Assembly (NCBI GenBank): GCA_021774955.1
Contig: JAJFIN010000176.1
Span: forward strand, 1-12,903
Source of the DNA: Alphaproteobacteria bacterium
GTDB taxonomy: Bacteria; Pseudomonadota; Alphaproteobacteria; M2410
DNA: 12,903 nt
Direction of reading: 5' to 3'
Part shown: positions 1 through 7,018 of the stretch, one piece after another
Numbering within the stretch: the first letter of the stretch is position 1
How the letters are laid out: the number at the start of each line of letters is the position of its first letter
Program-made: the position numbers and the translations under genes
Notes under the pieces: generated by a model
Database searches by the model: none
Told to the model about the DNA's origin: nothing
Seen by the model: only the letters and a program-made list of their open reading frames with translations

Positions 1-1674
1 ATCGGCAATGCGTTCATTGAAGCCATGGAGATTGCGCACGCCGACCTTGGACATTTTGCGGTAGCGATCTTCCATTTCACGGACCACCCATTTCAAGGCA
101 ACGATGGCCTTTTTGGGGTCGGTGACAACAGGCGCTAACAAATGCGGGATGCCGTCATAGACCGACAGCTCCAACATTTTAGGATCGATCATGATCAGCT
201 TGCATTGGTCGGGCGGCAGCCGGTAAAGCAGCGATAAGATCATGGTGTTGATCGAAACAGATTTGCCTGAACCGGTCGTCCCGGCGACCAGCAAATGCGG
301 CATGCGGGTAATGTCATGGATCACCGGTTCGCCGGAAATGTCTTTGCCCAGCGCCAGAGGCAAGTCCATGCTGGTGCTTTCATAGTCCCGGCTCGACAAG
401 AGGTCGCGCAGATAAACCATTTCACGGCGCGTATTGGGCAGCTCAATGCCAATGACATTGCGGCCTGGCACCACTGCGACACGGGCTGAGACAGCGCTCA
501 TAGAGCGCGCAATATCATCGGCCAATCCGATGACGCGAGAGGACTTAATGCCCGGCGCGGGGCGTAGTTCGTAGAGCGTGACAACGGGGCCAGGGCGGAC
601 ATTCATGATCTCGCCACGGATACCGAAATCTTGCAGCACGTCTTCGAGCATGCGCGCATTTTGCTCTAGGGCATCGTCCGTAAGCGAACCATCGTCTTTG
701 GTGGCTTTGGGTTTGGACAAAAGATTGAGCGGCGGTAATTCGTAATCTTGAGCCCCAAGGTCCAGCGTCGGTTGGGCTTCTTTGGCTTCGCGGGCGCCGG
801 GCTTTGGTTTGTTGCGCTTGTGGATGCGGTCAATGGCGACCTTGTGTTCACCGCCTAAGGCCAGGGGTTCAGGGATCATGTCGCCAATGGTCTCTGATTT
901 TTCTTTCGTTTTTCGGCGCGCGCGCGGTACGGGCTCAACAGGCTCGCGGATTACACGGATCGTGCGTTCAGCAGCAATGCGGTCGGCAATTTCATAAAGC
1001 CAGTGACCGACATCAAGAAGCCAGTAATAGACATCAACCGTGGCATGACGCACTGCGTGGAGGTCGTGTCTGGTCACGCCGGCCATGATGGCTAAAGCTG
1101 TGACCAATAATGTTGCGCTCAACAGGCCCACAGCAAGCGGGGCCAGCGGCATGCCAAGCTGGGCCAATTGAACGGCGGTGAGCGTCGCCAGCCCATCGCC
1201 TAATAGGCCGCCGAGGCCGGTCATAAATGGCCAAGTGCTGGGCATCGGCATGCAGGAAGCGGTCAGAGCGCCGGCAACGAGCGCTACCGACCAGGCGATT
1301 GCCTTGCGGCCAAAGTGAAACCAAACGCCGGCATCGGACTTGTAGACGACGAGCCACCAGCCCCAAACGATCAGCGGTAGAACCAAAATGACCGAAGCGG
1401 CCCCTAGGGATTGCAAAGCAAAATCGGCAAAATAGGCACCGGGGGCGCCGATAAGATTGTGGGGGATGGTGTTGGTGGCGTTGTTAAGGCTTGGATCGGT
1501 GATCGAAAACGTGACCAAGGCCAACCCGGCAATGAGACCGAGGGCAACCGAGATGAACCCGGAAAGAGTGATAGCGGTTTCTTTGAAGAATCGTTTCATG
1601 CGATCAGGTAATACGCCCAAAAAACTGCGGTCTAAATGTGCCGAATGCGATGAGGCGCGACGAGCCGTTGCCAT
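1..1674 (-). CDS. ftsK: DNA translocase FtsK, N-terminal 558 residues (3' end beyond the left edge)
   Basis: FtsK is an inner-membrane ATPase at the division septum. It pumps chromosomal DNA and helps XerCD resolve chromosome dimers. Seen here: about four membrane segments (roughly residues 34-57, 82-110, 124-141, 174-200), a charged linker of about 190 residues (far shorter than in E. coli), then the start of the motor domain. The Walker A motif GTTGSGKS is at residues 465-472 (K471), and the family motif LIMIDPKMLELSVYDG follows (D497). The window ends just before the expected Walker B (VDEFADLM-type) and gamma domain, so neither can be judged. ATG at 1674 is chosen because a purine-rich GGGGAGGG site lies about 6 bases upstream and the membrane segments begin soon after. 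There is no in-frame stop over the 558 codons. The neighbour in the same direction is amtB, separated by a terminator, so ftsK is probably transcribed from its own promoter within 1675-1773. Confidence 0.96.
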   Translation of the reverse strand, partial: MATARRASSHSAHLDRSFLGVLPDRMKRFFKETAITLSGFISVALGLIAGLALVTFSITDPSLNNATNTIPHNLIGAPGAYFADFALQSLGAASVILVLPLIVWGWWLVVYKSDAGVWFHFGRKAIAWSVALVAGALTASCMPMPSTWPFMTGLGGLLGDGLATLTAVQLAQLGMPLAPLAVGLLSATLLVTALAIMAGVTRHDLHAVRHATVDVYYWLLDVGHWLYEIADRIAAERTIRVIREPVEPVPRARRKTKEKSETIGDMIPEPLALGGEHKVAIDRIHKRNKPKPGAREAKEAQPTLDLGAQDYELPPLNLLSKPKATKDDGSLTDDALEQNARMLEDVLQDFGIRGEIMNVRPGPVVTLYELRPAPGIKSSRVIGLADDIARSMSAVSARVAVVPGRNVIGIELPNTRREMVYLRDLLSSRDYESTSMDLPLALGKDISGEPVIHDITRMPHLLVAGTTGSGKSVSINTMILSLLYRLPPDQCKLIMIDPKMLELSVYDGIPHLLAPVVTDPKKAIVALKWVVREMEDRYRKMSKVGVRNLHGFNERIAD

Positions 1675-1773
1675 ATCATCCCTCCCCTCAATGGAGGCGG
1701 CACTATAGCGGCTTTGTTAATCAGAGAGGTTAATGCTTGTTAACGAATGGGCTGTTGGTTTTCGTTTTTCCAC

Positions 1774-1805
1774 AAAAAAACCCCGGAAGGAAAACCTCCC
1801 GGGTT
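1774..1805 (-). terminator. Intrinsic terminator of glnK-amtB
   Basis: On the minus strand the arm AACCCGGGAGG (1805-1795), a TTTT loop and the arm CCTTCCGGGGTT (1790-1779) pair with one bulged G and one G-U pair. They run directly into a seven-base T tract (1780-1774). The hairpin begins about 24 bases after the amtB stop. The strong GC stem followed by a T run is typical of a Rho-independent terminator, and it separates amtB from ftsK. Confidence 0.9.
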
Positions 1806-1829
1806 AAAAGTTGGGCTTTAGGAAACCTG

Positions 1830-3170
1830 CTAGCTGGCGGCAAATTCCGGATAGGCTTCAAGACCCAATTCGGATTTATCGAGCCCTTGCATTTCGTCCT
1901 CAGTACTGGCGCGAATGCCCATGGTCATTTTTAAGACTTGCCAGAGCACAAAGCTGACGATGCTGACAAAGGCGCCAATAGCGACGACACCGATGAGCTG
2001 GTTTAGATAACTTGCATCTTTGTTGGTCAGTGGGACAATCAGCGTGCCCCAAATACCGCAGACCAAATGAGCCGGAATGGCGCCGACGACGTCATCGATT
2101 TTTAATTTGTCGAGCAGCGGAACGGCAAAGACAATGAGCACACCACCGACAGCACCGATAAGCATGGCAACGCCACCGGTTGGAGCAAGAGGTTCAGCGG
2201 TAATGGAAACCAGACCACCGATCGCACCATTAAGCGCCATGGTCAGGTCCACTTTTTTGTAGATCAATTGAGTTGCGATGACCGCAGCAACAACACCGCC
2301 GGCCGCAGCCAAATTGGTGTTGATGAAGATTTGCGAAATATCGATGGCATTGGCCGCAGAGCCCAAAGCCAATTGCGAGCCGCCGTTAAAGCCGAACCAG
2401 CCGAGCCACAGGATGAACACGCCGAGGCTGGCAAGCGGCAGGCTTGAACCCGGCATGACGCCAACGACTTGTCCATTGGGTCCATATTTCCCAGTTCTGG
2501 CCCCAAGGACGAGCGCACCGATAAGGGCGGCCCAACCCCCGGCTGAATGGACCAAAGTGGAGCCGGCAAAATCGGAAAAACCCATCTCGCTGAGCCAGCC
2601 ACCGCCCCAAACCCAGGAGCCTTGGATTGGATAAATGATACCGGTCAAAACGGCGGTGAAGATCAAAAATGGCCATAGCTTGATGCGTTCAGCGACCGTA
2701 CCTGAAACGATTGAGGCGGCGGTGGCGCAAAACACCATTTGGAAGAACCAATCAGAACCACTGGCATAGTTGACGCCGTCATCTTGAAGCTTGGTGAAAT
2801 CATTGGCTTTGGCCAGCGCATCATCGGCGCCCCAAATGCCAAAACCGCCAAAAAAAGCATTGGCGCCGCCATACATCAGCTTATAGCCGACCAAGTAAAA
2901 CATGATGCCGGCGATCGAATAGAGCGTAACATTCTTGAGGCAGATGGTTGCTGCATTGCGCGAGCGGACCATGCCGACCTCAAGCATACAAAAGCCCGCC
3001 GCCATGAACATGACGAACATGCCGGTGATTAGAAACAGGAATGAGTTAAAGATAAAATCCGTTTCGCCCGTCACTTGCGCTGACGCAGTTCCGGTCGTTG
3101 CGATGAGCAATAGGCCTCCCATTAATGCGGTCAGGAGACCTTTGTTTGCTCGCTTGCTTATTGTTTTCAT
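1830..3170 (-). CDS. amtB: Ammonium transporter AmtB
   Basis: A 446-residue trimeric inner-membrane channel of the Amt/Rh family that takes up ammonium and is gated by binding of uridylylation-sensitive GlnK. An N-terminal signal peptide is visible (about residues 1-32, ending ...TASAQ), followed by many hydrophobic helices. Family signatures are intact: DFAGS with the ammonium-site aspartate D200, H208 in LVHSAGG, and the second pore histidine H368 in IPAHLVCGIWGT. The twin histidines line the conduction pore in E. coli AmtB. ATG at 3170 is chosen over the in-frame TTG at 3182 because GGAGAG lies 4 bases upstream of it. The gene follows glnK in the same direction, the classical glnK-amtB arrangement. 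The intergenic region carries a stem-loop close to the ribosome binding site, and an intrinsic terminator follows the stop. Confidence 0.97.
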   Translation of the reverse strand: MKTISKRANKGLLTALMGGLLLIATTGTASAQVTGETDFIFNSFLFLITGMFVMFMAAGFCMLEVGMVRSRNAATICLKNVTLYSIAGIMFYLVGYKLMYGGANAFFGGFGIWGADDALAKANDFTKLQDDGVNYASGSDWFFQMVFCATAASIVSGTVAERIKLWPFLIFTAVLTGIIYPIQGSWVWGGGWLSEMGFSDFAGSTLVHSAGGWAALIGALVLGARTGKYGPNGQVVGVMPGSSLPLASLGVFILWLGWFGFNGGSQLALGSAANAIDISQIFINTNLAAAGGVVAAVIATQLIYKKVDLTMALNGAIGGLVSITAEPLAPTGGVAMLIGAVGGVLIVFAVPLLDKLKIDDVVGAIPAHLVCGIWGTLIVPLTNKDASYLNQLIGVVAIGAFVSIVSFVLWQVLKMTMGIRASTEDEMQGLDKSELGLEAYPEFAAS

Positions 3171-3188
3171 TGTTCTCTCCAAATTCCA

Positions 3189-3225
3189 GGGTCTTTACGA
3201 TTTTGATGAAATCAAAATCCGACCC
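3189..3225 (-). promoter_or_regulatory. Stem-loop between glnK and amtB
   Basis: In the minus-strand transcript a perfect 9-bp stem GATTTTGAT/ATCAAAATC (3219-3211 with 3207-3199) has a 3-base loop. It is extended by an outer stem GGGTC/GACCC (3225-3221 with 3193-3189) across a small asymmetric internal loop. The amtB ribosome binding site begins about 11 bases later. No T tract follows, so it is not a standard terminator. A role in setting the glnK:amtB ratio through processing, stability or translation is inference. Confidence 0.7.
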
Positions 3226-3307
3226 TAAATTGTTGTTTTACGTGTTTCGCTTGCGCGGTCCTGCGGTTCCGGACGGAAAAACGGTTGCCACTTTTCCTGG
3301 AAACACT

Positions 3308-3646
3308 TCAAAGCGCCGCGGCGTCTGTTTCGCCGGTTCTGATGCGAACGACTTGTTCAACCGGCATGACGAAAATTTTGCCATCGCCGATTTGTCCGGT
3401 TTTCGATTGAGTGATTATTTCTTCGATGACTTGCGACACGCGGTTTTCTGGAACGACGATGTCGAGTTTTACTTTTGGAAGAAAATGGACCGCATACTCA
3501 GCCCCACGATAAATTTCCGTGTGACCTTTCTGGCGGCCGTATCCTTTGACCTCAGAGACCGTCAAGCCTTCGACGCCGATCGCGGTAAGCGCTTCGCGAA
3601 CGTCGTCGAGCTTGAACGGTTTGATGATGGCCGTGATCTGTTTCAT
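3308..3646 (-). CDS. glnK: Nitrogen regulatory protein PII (GlnK)
   Basis: A 112-residue trimeric PII signalling protein, the usual length. It senses 2-oxoglutarate, ATP/ADP and, through uridylylation, glutamine; in its unmodified form it blocks AmtB. Seen: the N-terminal strand MKQITAIIKPFKLDDV, the T-loop with uridylylation-site tyrosine Y51 in YRGAEY (46-51), and the C-terminal signature GDGKIFVMPVEQVVRIRTGE. ATG at 3646 is chosen because the protein then starts with the canonical MKxI and an AAGGA site lies 8 bases upstream. The reading frame stays open to 3739, but that extension matches nothing in the family and would start upstream of the likely transcription start. It is the first gene of the glnK-amtB operon. 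GlnK rather than GlnB is inferred from the amtB linkage and the sigma-54 promoter. Confidence 0.96.
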   Translation of the reverse strand: MKQITAIIKPFKLDDVREALTAIGVEGLTVSEVKGYGRQKGHTEIYRGAEYAVHFLPKVKLDIVVPENRVSQVIEEIITQSKTGQIGDGKIFVMPVEQVVRIRTGETDAAAL

Positions 3647-3734
3647 GGAACGGTCCTTCATGTTTATTGTTGTTAGGCGTTCAACAGCTTGGGACATTCT
3701 CATGCCAATCCACGCCATCACCCCCCTAGCCCTT

Positions 3735-3751
3735 AACAAGGCCCGTGCCAG
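3735..3751 (-). promoter_or_regulatory. Sigma-54 (RpoN) promoter of glnK-amtB
   Basis: The minus strand reads CTGGCACGGGCCTTGTT, against the consensus YTGGCACGRNNNTTGCW. Every defined position matches except the C of the -12 GC, which is T. The -24 GG and -12 element have the required spacing. The predicted start is near 3724, giving a leader of about 78 bases to the glnK ATG. Sigma-54/NtrC control of glnK-amtB is well established in other proteobacteria. Confidence 0.85.
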
Positions 3752-3755
3752 TTTT

Positions 3756-3770
3756 TTAACTTTTTGTTAA
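3756..3770. promoter_or_regulatory. CtrA-type box TTAA-N7-TTAA
   Basis: The sequence TTAACTTTTTGTTAA is an exact match to the full CtrA recognition motif of alphaproteobacteria (TTAA-N7-TTAA, followed by C on the plus strand). It starts about 5 bases upstream of the glnK -24 element. Binding by CtrA is inference. Confidence 0.45.
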
Positions 3771-3868
3771 CCGACTGAATCAAAAGGGCTATTTGGTAAG
3801 TGTGGCGGATATCTCTGGGATCTATGGAGTTAGGCCTGCTCAAAGTTTAGGCATCGAATTTTGCGATT

Positions 3869-3899
3869 GGCACGATGTGCCTGAAAATGCGGCACATCG
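3869..3899. repeat. Overlapping inverted repeats built from three GGCAC/GTGCC units
   Basis: A perfect 9-bp inverted repeat CGATGTGCC (3873-3881) / GGCACATCG (3891-3899) has a 9-base spacer. The same GTGCC also pairs with GGCAC at 3869-3873 across a 3-base spacer. The two dyads therefore share the middle arm and exclude each other if folded. No T tract follows on either strand, so a terminator is unlikely. It lies about 83 bases before the symporter operon and about 150 bases upstream of the predicted glnK start, a distance compatible with an enhancer site, though the spacing does not match the usual NtrC consensus. Confidence 0.6.
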
Positions 3900-3981
3900 A
3901 AAATGATGCTTTAAGTGGAGTGCTTTACCTCGGCGTTGGAATCGCTGAAAGTATCGGCGGGTTTTAGGAGAGGGCTGTTTG

Positions 3982-4419
3982 ATGACTGATACGGGCGGCG
4001 AAGGTCGACATGTGAGTTCGGATACGAACACTTCGAACCTGTCGGCCTCGGACGTTTACCACCACCAAGATGCCGCCAATGCAGTTGCCGCCAGCGGCCA
4101 TGAAGCCGACGTGGTCGATGAGACCATCGCCCGCGCTTATTGGCGCGCCAATCTCAAGCTGCTCGGAAAACTCCTGACCGTTTGGTTTTTAGTCTCTTAC
4201 GGGGCCGGCATCCTGCTGGCCAATTGGCTCGATCAATTTCATCTGTTTGGCTTCAAGCTCGGCTTTTGGTTTGCCCAACAAGGCGCCATTTACACCTTTG
4301 TCGCGCTGATTTTTATCTATGTCTGGCAGATGAAAAAAATTGAACATCGTCTGGGTATTGACGATGACGACGCGCCAAGCGCGCCTGTGGCCCCCGCTCA
4401 AGACCAAGGCGAGGGCTAG
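3982..4419 (+). CDS. DUF4212 small subunit of a sodium:solute symporter
   Basis: A 145-residue membrane protein of the DUF4212 family, known as the small partner encoded directly before VC_2705-type SSS transporters. Two membrane segments are visible (about 60-82 and 97-117). The family core runs from YWRANLKLLGKLL through GFWFAQQGAIYTFVALIFIYVWQMKKIE. About 50 polar residues, rich in His, Ala and Asp, precede the core, so the protein is longer than the usual roughly 85-100 residues. The tail is acidic and proline-rich. ATG at 3982 (AGGAG 11 bases upstream) is preferred over TTG at 3979; the two differ by one residue. The stop is followed after 4 bases by the large-subunit start, so the two are co-transcribed and probably assemble together. 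Its precise role in transport is not settled. Confidence 0.9.
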   Translation: MTDTGGEGRHVSSDTNTSNLSASDVYHHQDAANAVAASGHEADVVDETIARAYWRANLKLLGKLLTVWFLVSYGAGILLANWLDQFHLFGFKLGFWFAQQGAIYTFVALIFIYVWQMKKIEHRLGIDDDDAPSAPVAPAQDQGEG

Positions 4420-4423
4420 ACCC

Positions 4424-6199
4424 ATGGATACTCAAACGCTTTCGTTCCTGTTCATCGGCCTTTCGTTTGCCCTTTATATTGGGATTGCGGTTTGGGCGCG
4501 CGCCGGCTCAACCAAAGATTTTTATGTCGCCGGTGGCGGGGTTCATCCCGCGCTCAATGGCATGGCCACCGCGGCTGATTGGATGTCGGCGGCCTCGTTC
4601 ATTTCGATGGCCGGGATTATCTCGTTTATGGGGCGCGATGGTGCGGTTTACTTGATGGGTTGGACCGGGGGGTACGTTCTGCTGGCGCTTTTGCTGGCGC
4701 CGTATTTGCGCAAATTTGGCCAGTTTACCGTGCCGGACTTTATCGGCGAGCGTTATTATTCCAAGACCGCCCGGGTGGTCGCGGTGATCTGTTTGATCTT
4801 TGTGTCTTTCACCTATGTCGCGGGACAAATGCGTGGCGTCGGTATCGTGTTTTCGCGCTTCCTTGAGGTCGATGTGACCATGGGCGTGCTGATTGGTATG
4901 GGCGTGGTTTTTGTCTATGCCGTGCTGGGTGGCATGAAAGGCATCACCTATACCCAAGTCGCGCAATATTGCGTTTTGATATTTGCGTTTTTGGTGCCGG
5001 CAATTTTTATCTCGATATTGATGACCGGCAATCCGGTTCCACAAGTGGGCTTTGGCTCAACCCTCAGTGATGGCTCCGGGCTTTACTTGCTTGACAAACT
5101 CGATGCTGTGCTCGTTGACCTTGGGTTTTCTCCGTACACGAATGGAAATAAGGCAACGATTGATGTCTTTGCCATTACGCTTGCCCTGATGGTTGGCACG
5201 GCGGGTCTACCCCATGTGATCGTGCGATTTTTTACCGTGCCCAAGGTCTCGGACGCGCGGTTATCGGCGGGCTATGCCCTTGTATTTATTGCGATTTTAT
5301 ACACCACCGCACCAGCGGTTGCCGCCTTTGCCCGGGCTAACTTTGTCGAAACCGTTCACGGCACGGCCTATACCGAGATGCCCAATTGGTTTCGTAATTG
5401 GGAGGACACCGACCTCATTGCCTGGCAAGACAAGAACGGTGATGGGATCATTCAATATCACAATGGCGCGGCCTTAGTCGGGGTTAAACCGCAGTTTAGT
5501 GGTGGTCGGGGTGACCATGGCGAGCGGCTCGTTGAAAACGGACCTAGCGCAAATCCTAATGAAGTCTACGTCGATAGAGACATTATGGTTCTGGCCAATC
5601 CGGAGATTGCCAACCTACCCGGCTGGGTGATTGCGCTGGTGGCCGCCGGTGGTGTCGCCGCAGCTTTGTCGACAGCGGCAGGCCTGCTGCTGGTCATTTC
5701 GGCTGCGGTTTCACATGACCTGTTGCGCAAGACCTTTATGCCAGGGCTCAGCGACCGGCAGGAATTGTGGTATGCGCGCGGGGCCGCAGCGGTCGCGGTG
5801 ACCATTGCGGGCATTGCCGGTATCTATCCGCCTGATTTTGTTGCCGCCGTTGTTGCCTTTGCCTTTGGCTTGGCGGCGGCGAGCTTCTTCCCGGTTATTT
5901 TGATGGGTATATTTTATAAGCGCATGAACAAAGAAGGGGCCATTGCCGGTATGGTCACGGGGCTTGTGTTCACGTCGAGCTACATTGTCTATTTCAAGCT
6001 CATCGCGCCGAAGCTCAACAGTTCAGCACATTGGTTGTTCGGGATTTCGCCGGAAGGCATTGGCACCATCGGTATGCTGCTTAATTTTGCCGTGGCGCTC
6101 GCGGTTTGTCGTTATACGCCTGCGCCACCGGTCGCCGTACAGGATCTCGTCGACGATATTCGCATTCCCTCGGGGGCTGGCATCGCGCACACACATTGA
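4424..6199 (+). CDS. Sodium:solute symporter, VC_2705 type (probable acetate/monocarboxylate uptake)
   Basis: A 591-residue inner-membrane transporter of the SSS family, the class containing the acetate permease ActP. Seen: an N-terminal helix then AGSTKDFYVAGGGVHP and MATAADWMSAASFISMAG, the usual start of this subfamily, and about 13 hydrophobic segments. A large extramembrane insertion (about residues 308-395) includes DKNGDGIIQYHN at 336-347, shaped like an EF-hand calcium loop. Conserved late segments include GWVIALVAAGGVAAALSTAAG and SHDLLRK. ATG at 4424 is chosen because it has a GAGGG site 8 bases upstream and begins with the family N-terminus; the frame is open further upstream only as overlap with the small-subunit gene. 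Substrate is inferred: acetate or a similar small carboxylate taken up with sodium. No acs or crbSR-like gene is in the window to support this. A hairpin terminator follows 57 bases after the stop. Confidence 0.93.
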   Translation: MDTQTLSFLFIGLSFALYIGIAVWARAGSTKDFYVAGGGVHPALNGMATAADWMSAASFISMAGIISFMGRDGAVYLMGWTGGYVLLALLLAPYLRKFGQFTVPDFIGERYYSKTARVVAVICLIFVSFTYVAGQMRGVGIVFSRFLEVDVTMGVLIGMGVVFVYAVLGGMKGITYTQVAQYCVLIFAFLVPAIFISILMTGNPVPQVGFGSTLSDGSGLYLLDKLDAVLVDLGFSPYTNGNKATIDVFAITLALMVGTAGLPHVIVRFFTVPKVSDARLSAGYALVFIAILYTTAPAVAAFARANFVETVHGTAYTEMPNWFRNWEDTDLIAWQDKNGDGIIQYHNGAALVGVKPQFSGGRGDHGERLVENGPSANPNEVYVDRDIMVLANPEIANLPGWVIALVAAGGVAAALSTAAGLLLVISAAVSHDLLRKTFMPGLSDRQELWYARGAAAVAVTIAGIAGIYPPDFVAAVVAFAFGLAAASFFPVILMGIFYKRMNKEGAIAGMVTGLVFTSSYIVYFKLIAPKLNSSAHWLFGISPEGIGTIGMLLNFAVALAVCRYTPAPPVAVQDLVDDIRIPSGAGIAHTH

Positions 6200-6256
6200 T
6201 TTGATATTGTAGTTCGTCGATTGCCTGGGGGATGAATTCAAGGCACAGGACAAAAT

Positions 6257-6297
6257 AGTGGCCCGAGGATATCCACCCAAGGGCCACTGTACTTTTT
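6257..6297. terminator. Bidirectional terminator between the symporter and cytochrome operons
   Basis: Perfect 8-bp arms AGTGGCCC (6257-6264) and GGGCCACT (6281-6288) extend by a wobble and an A-T pair. ACTTTTTATT follows on the plus strand and ATTTTG on the minus strand. It lies 57 bases after the symporter stop and starts within the last bases of the convergent cytochrome gene, so it can end both transcripts. The 16-base loop is larger than usual. Confidence 0.8.
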
Positions 6298-6652
6298 ATT
6301 GTGCGCCGAAGGTCTGGCGAATATAGGCGAGGACGTCGGCCATGTCCTCCTCCGTTAGGTCTGGATCACCGCCAAACGGTGGCATCTCGAGAAATGATCC
6401 GTCGCTTTGAAAGCCATTGATCATATGGCTCAGCAATACCTCGTCGGATTGAGATAAGACACCATTGGCCTTGGTGAAGTTTGGAACACTTTCCAGTTCA
6501 CCTTTGCCGCTTTCTCCGTGGCAGGCGACGCATGTGCCGTTATACACCTCACTGCCGCGGACGAGATCACCAGCAGTTCCTGGTGCGGATAATCCAATCC
6601 CTGCGAAAACAATCGCAGCTAATGTGATACCTTTTTTTCTAAAAAACCGCAT
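6296..6652 (-). CDS. Exported monohaem cytochrome c (distal gene of the porin operon)
   Basis: A 118-residue small class I cytochrome c, predicted periplasmic. A signal peptide occupies about residues 1-27. One haem-binding CxxCH motif is present (CVACH, 41-45) in the context VYNGTCVACHGESGKGE, and the likely axial ligand is M90 in MPPFGG. The fold ends with the usual C-terminal helix (TEEDMADVLAYIRQTFG). ATG at 6652 has GAGGAA about 7 bases upstream. It is the last of three co-directional genes, 51 bases after the preceding cytochrome, and ends at a hairpin terminator. It should act as a single-electron carrier; donor and acceptor are unknown. The first codons contain a run of A residues in the coding strand (Lys-Lys), probably without consequence. 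Confidence 0.92.
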   Translation of the reverse strand: MRFFRKKGITLAAIVFAGIGLSAPGTAGDLVRGSEVYNGTCVACHGESGKGELESVPNFTKANGVLSQSDEVLLSHMINGFQSDGSFLEMPPFGGDPDLTEEDMADVLAYIRQTFGAQ

Positions 6653-6703
6653 TTTATGTTCCTCGCTTAGCTTGGTGTTTTATGCGGGTTGCTATACCTG
6701 CCA

Positions 6704-6997
6704 TCAATTACTTGCTTTCAGGAACTCGATGATGTCATCAGCGAGGTCTCCCGGCAGGTTGGCCCGTACTCTCATATGGGTGACCGAGACATCCCATTCT
6801 TCGTCGGTGAGCTCCTTCGGAGCGCGCAGGTTGTGACACCGACCGCAATTGTCAGACCAGGCTTTTGCGCCTCTCGCGAGTTGTGCCGGGTCTGTTTTCG
6901 CGTCGTCATCGGCTGCAAAAGTCGGTAGTGCGACGAACATTGATGCAGCAGCCAGAGCACAGATGAAAGTGCGTTTCTTTTGGTGTTTATTTGTCAT
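6704..6997 (-). CDS. Exported small monohaem cytochrome c (middle gene of the porin operon)
   Basis: A 97-residue protein with a signal peptide (about residues 1-28, ending PTFAA), one CxxCH site (CGRCH, 51-55) and a probable axial methionine M75 in THMRVRANLPG. At about 70 residues, the mature protein is one of the smallest class I cytochromes. Its C-terminus DLADDIIEFLKASN is the usual last helix. ATG at 6997 is chosen over TTG at 7018 because GGAG lies 7 bases upstream; the TTG version would start just inside the spacer after the porin gene and adds residues unlike a signal peptide. It lies 21 bases downstream of the porin gene, so co-transcription and co-function in the envelope are likely. 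The redox partner is unknown. Confidence 0.91.
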   Translation of the reverse strand: MTNKHQKKRTFICALAAASMFVALPTFAADDDAKTDPAQLARGAKAWSDNCGRCHNLRAPKELTDEEWDVSVTHMRVRANLPGDLADDIIEFLKASN

Positions 6998-7018
6998 GAT
7001 CTTTCTCCAGTCAATCAA

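Larger units (their letters stand above)
3647..3981. other. 335-base gene-free regulatory region between divergent glnK and the symporter operon
   Basis: No convincing ORF lies here. It holds, from the glnK side outward, the glnK leader (about 78 bases), a sigma-54 promoter, a CtrA-type box, about 100 AT-rich bases in which I see nothing clear, and an overlapping inverted-repeat cluster. Last comes the leader of the plus-strand symporter operon, with AGGAG at 3966-3970. I found no convincing sigma-70 promoter for the plus-strand operon. Confidence 0.7.

Noticed and set aside
1717..1743. Three TTAA units upstream of ftsK resembling a CtrA site
   Set aside because: The spacings are 9 and 6 bases, not the required 7, and the region is simply AT-rich.
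3868..3884. TTGGCACG on the plus strand as a -24 element of a second sigma-54 promoter for the symporter operon
   Set aside because: No -12 GC at the strict spacing; the nearest GC is 2 bases too close. The motif is part of the inverted-repeat cluster.
4508..5044. 178-residue frame on the minus strand
   Set aside because: It is antisense to the strongly conserved symporter gene. Its His/Asp-rich composition reflects the complement of membrane-helix codons.
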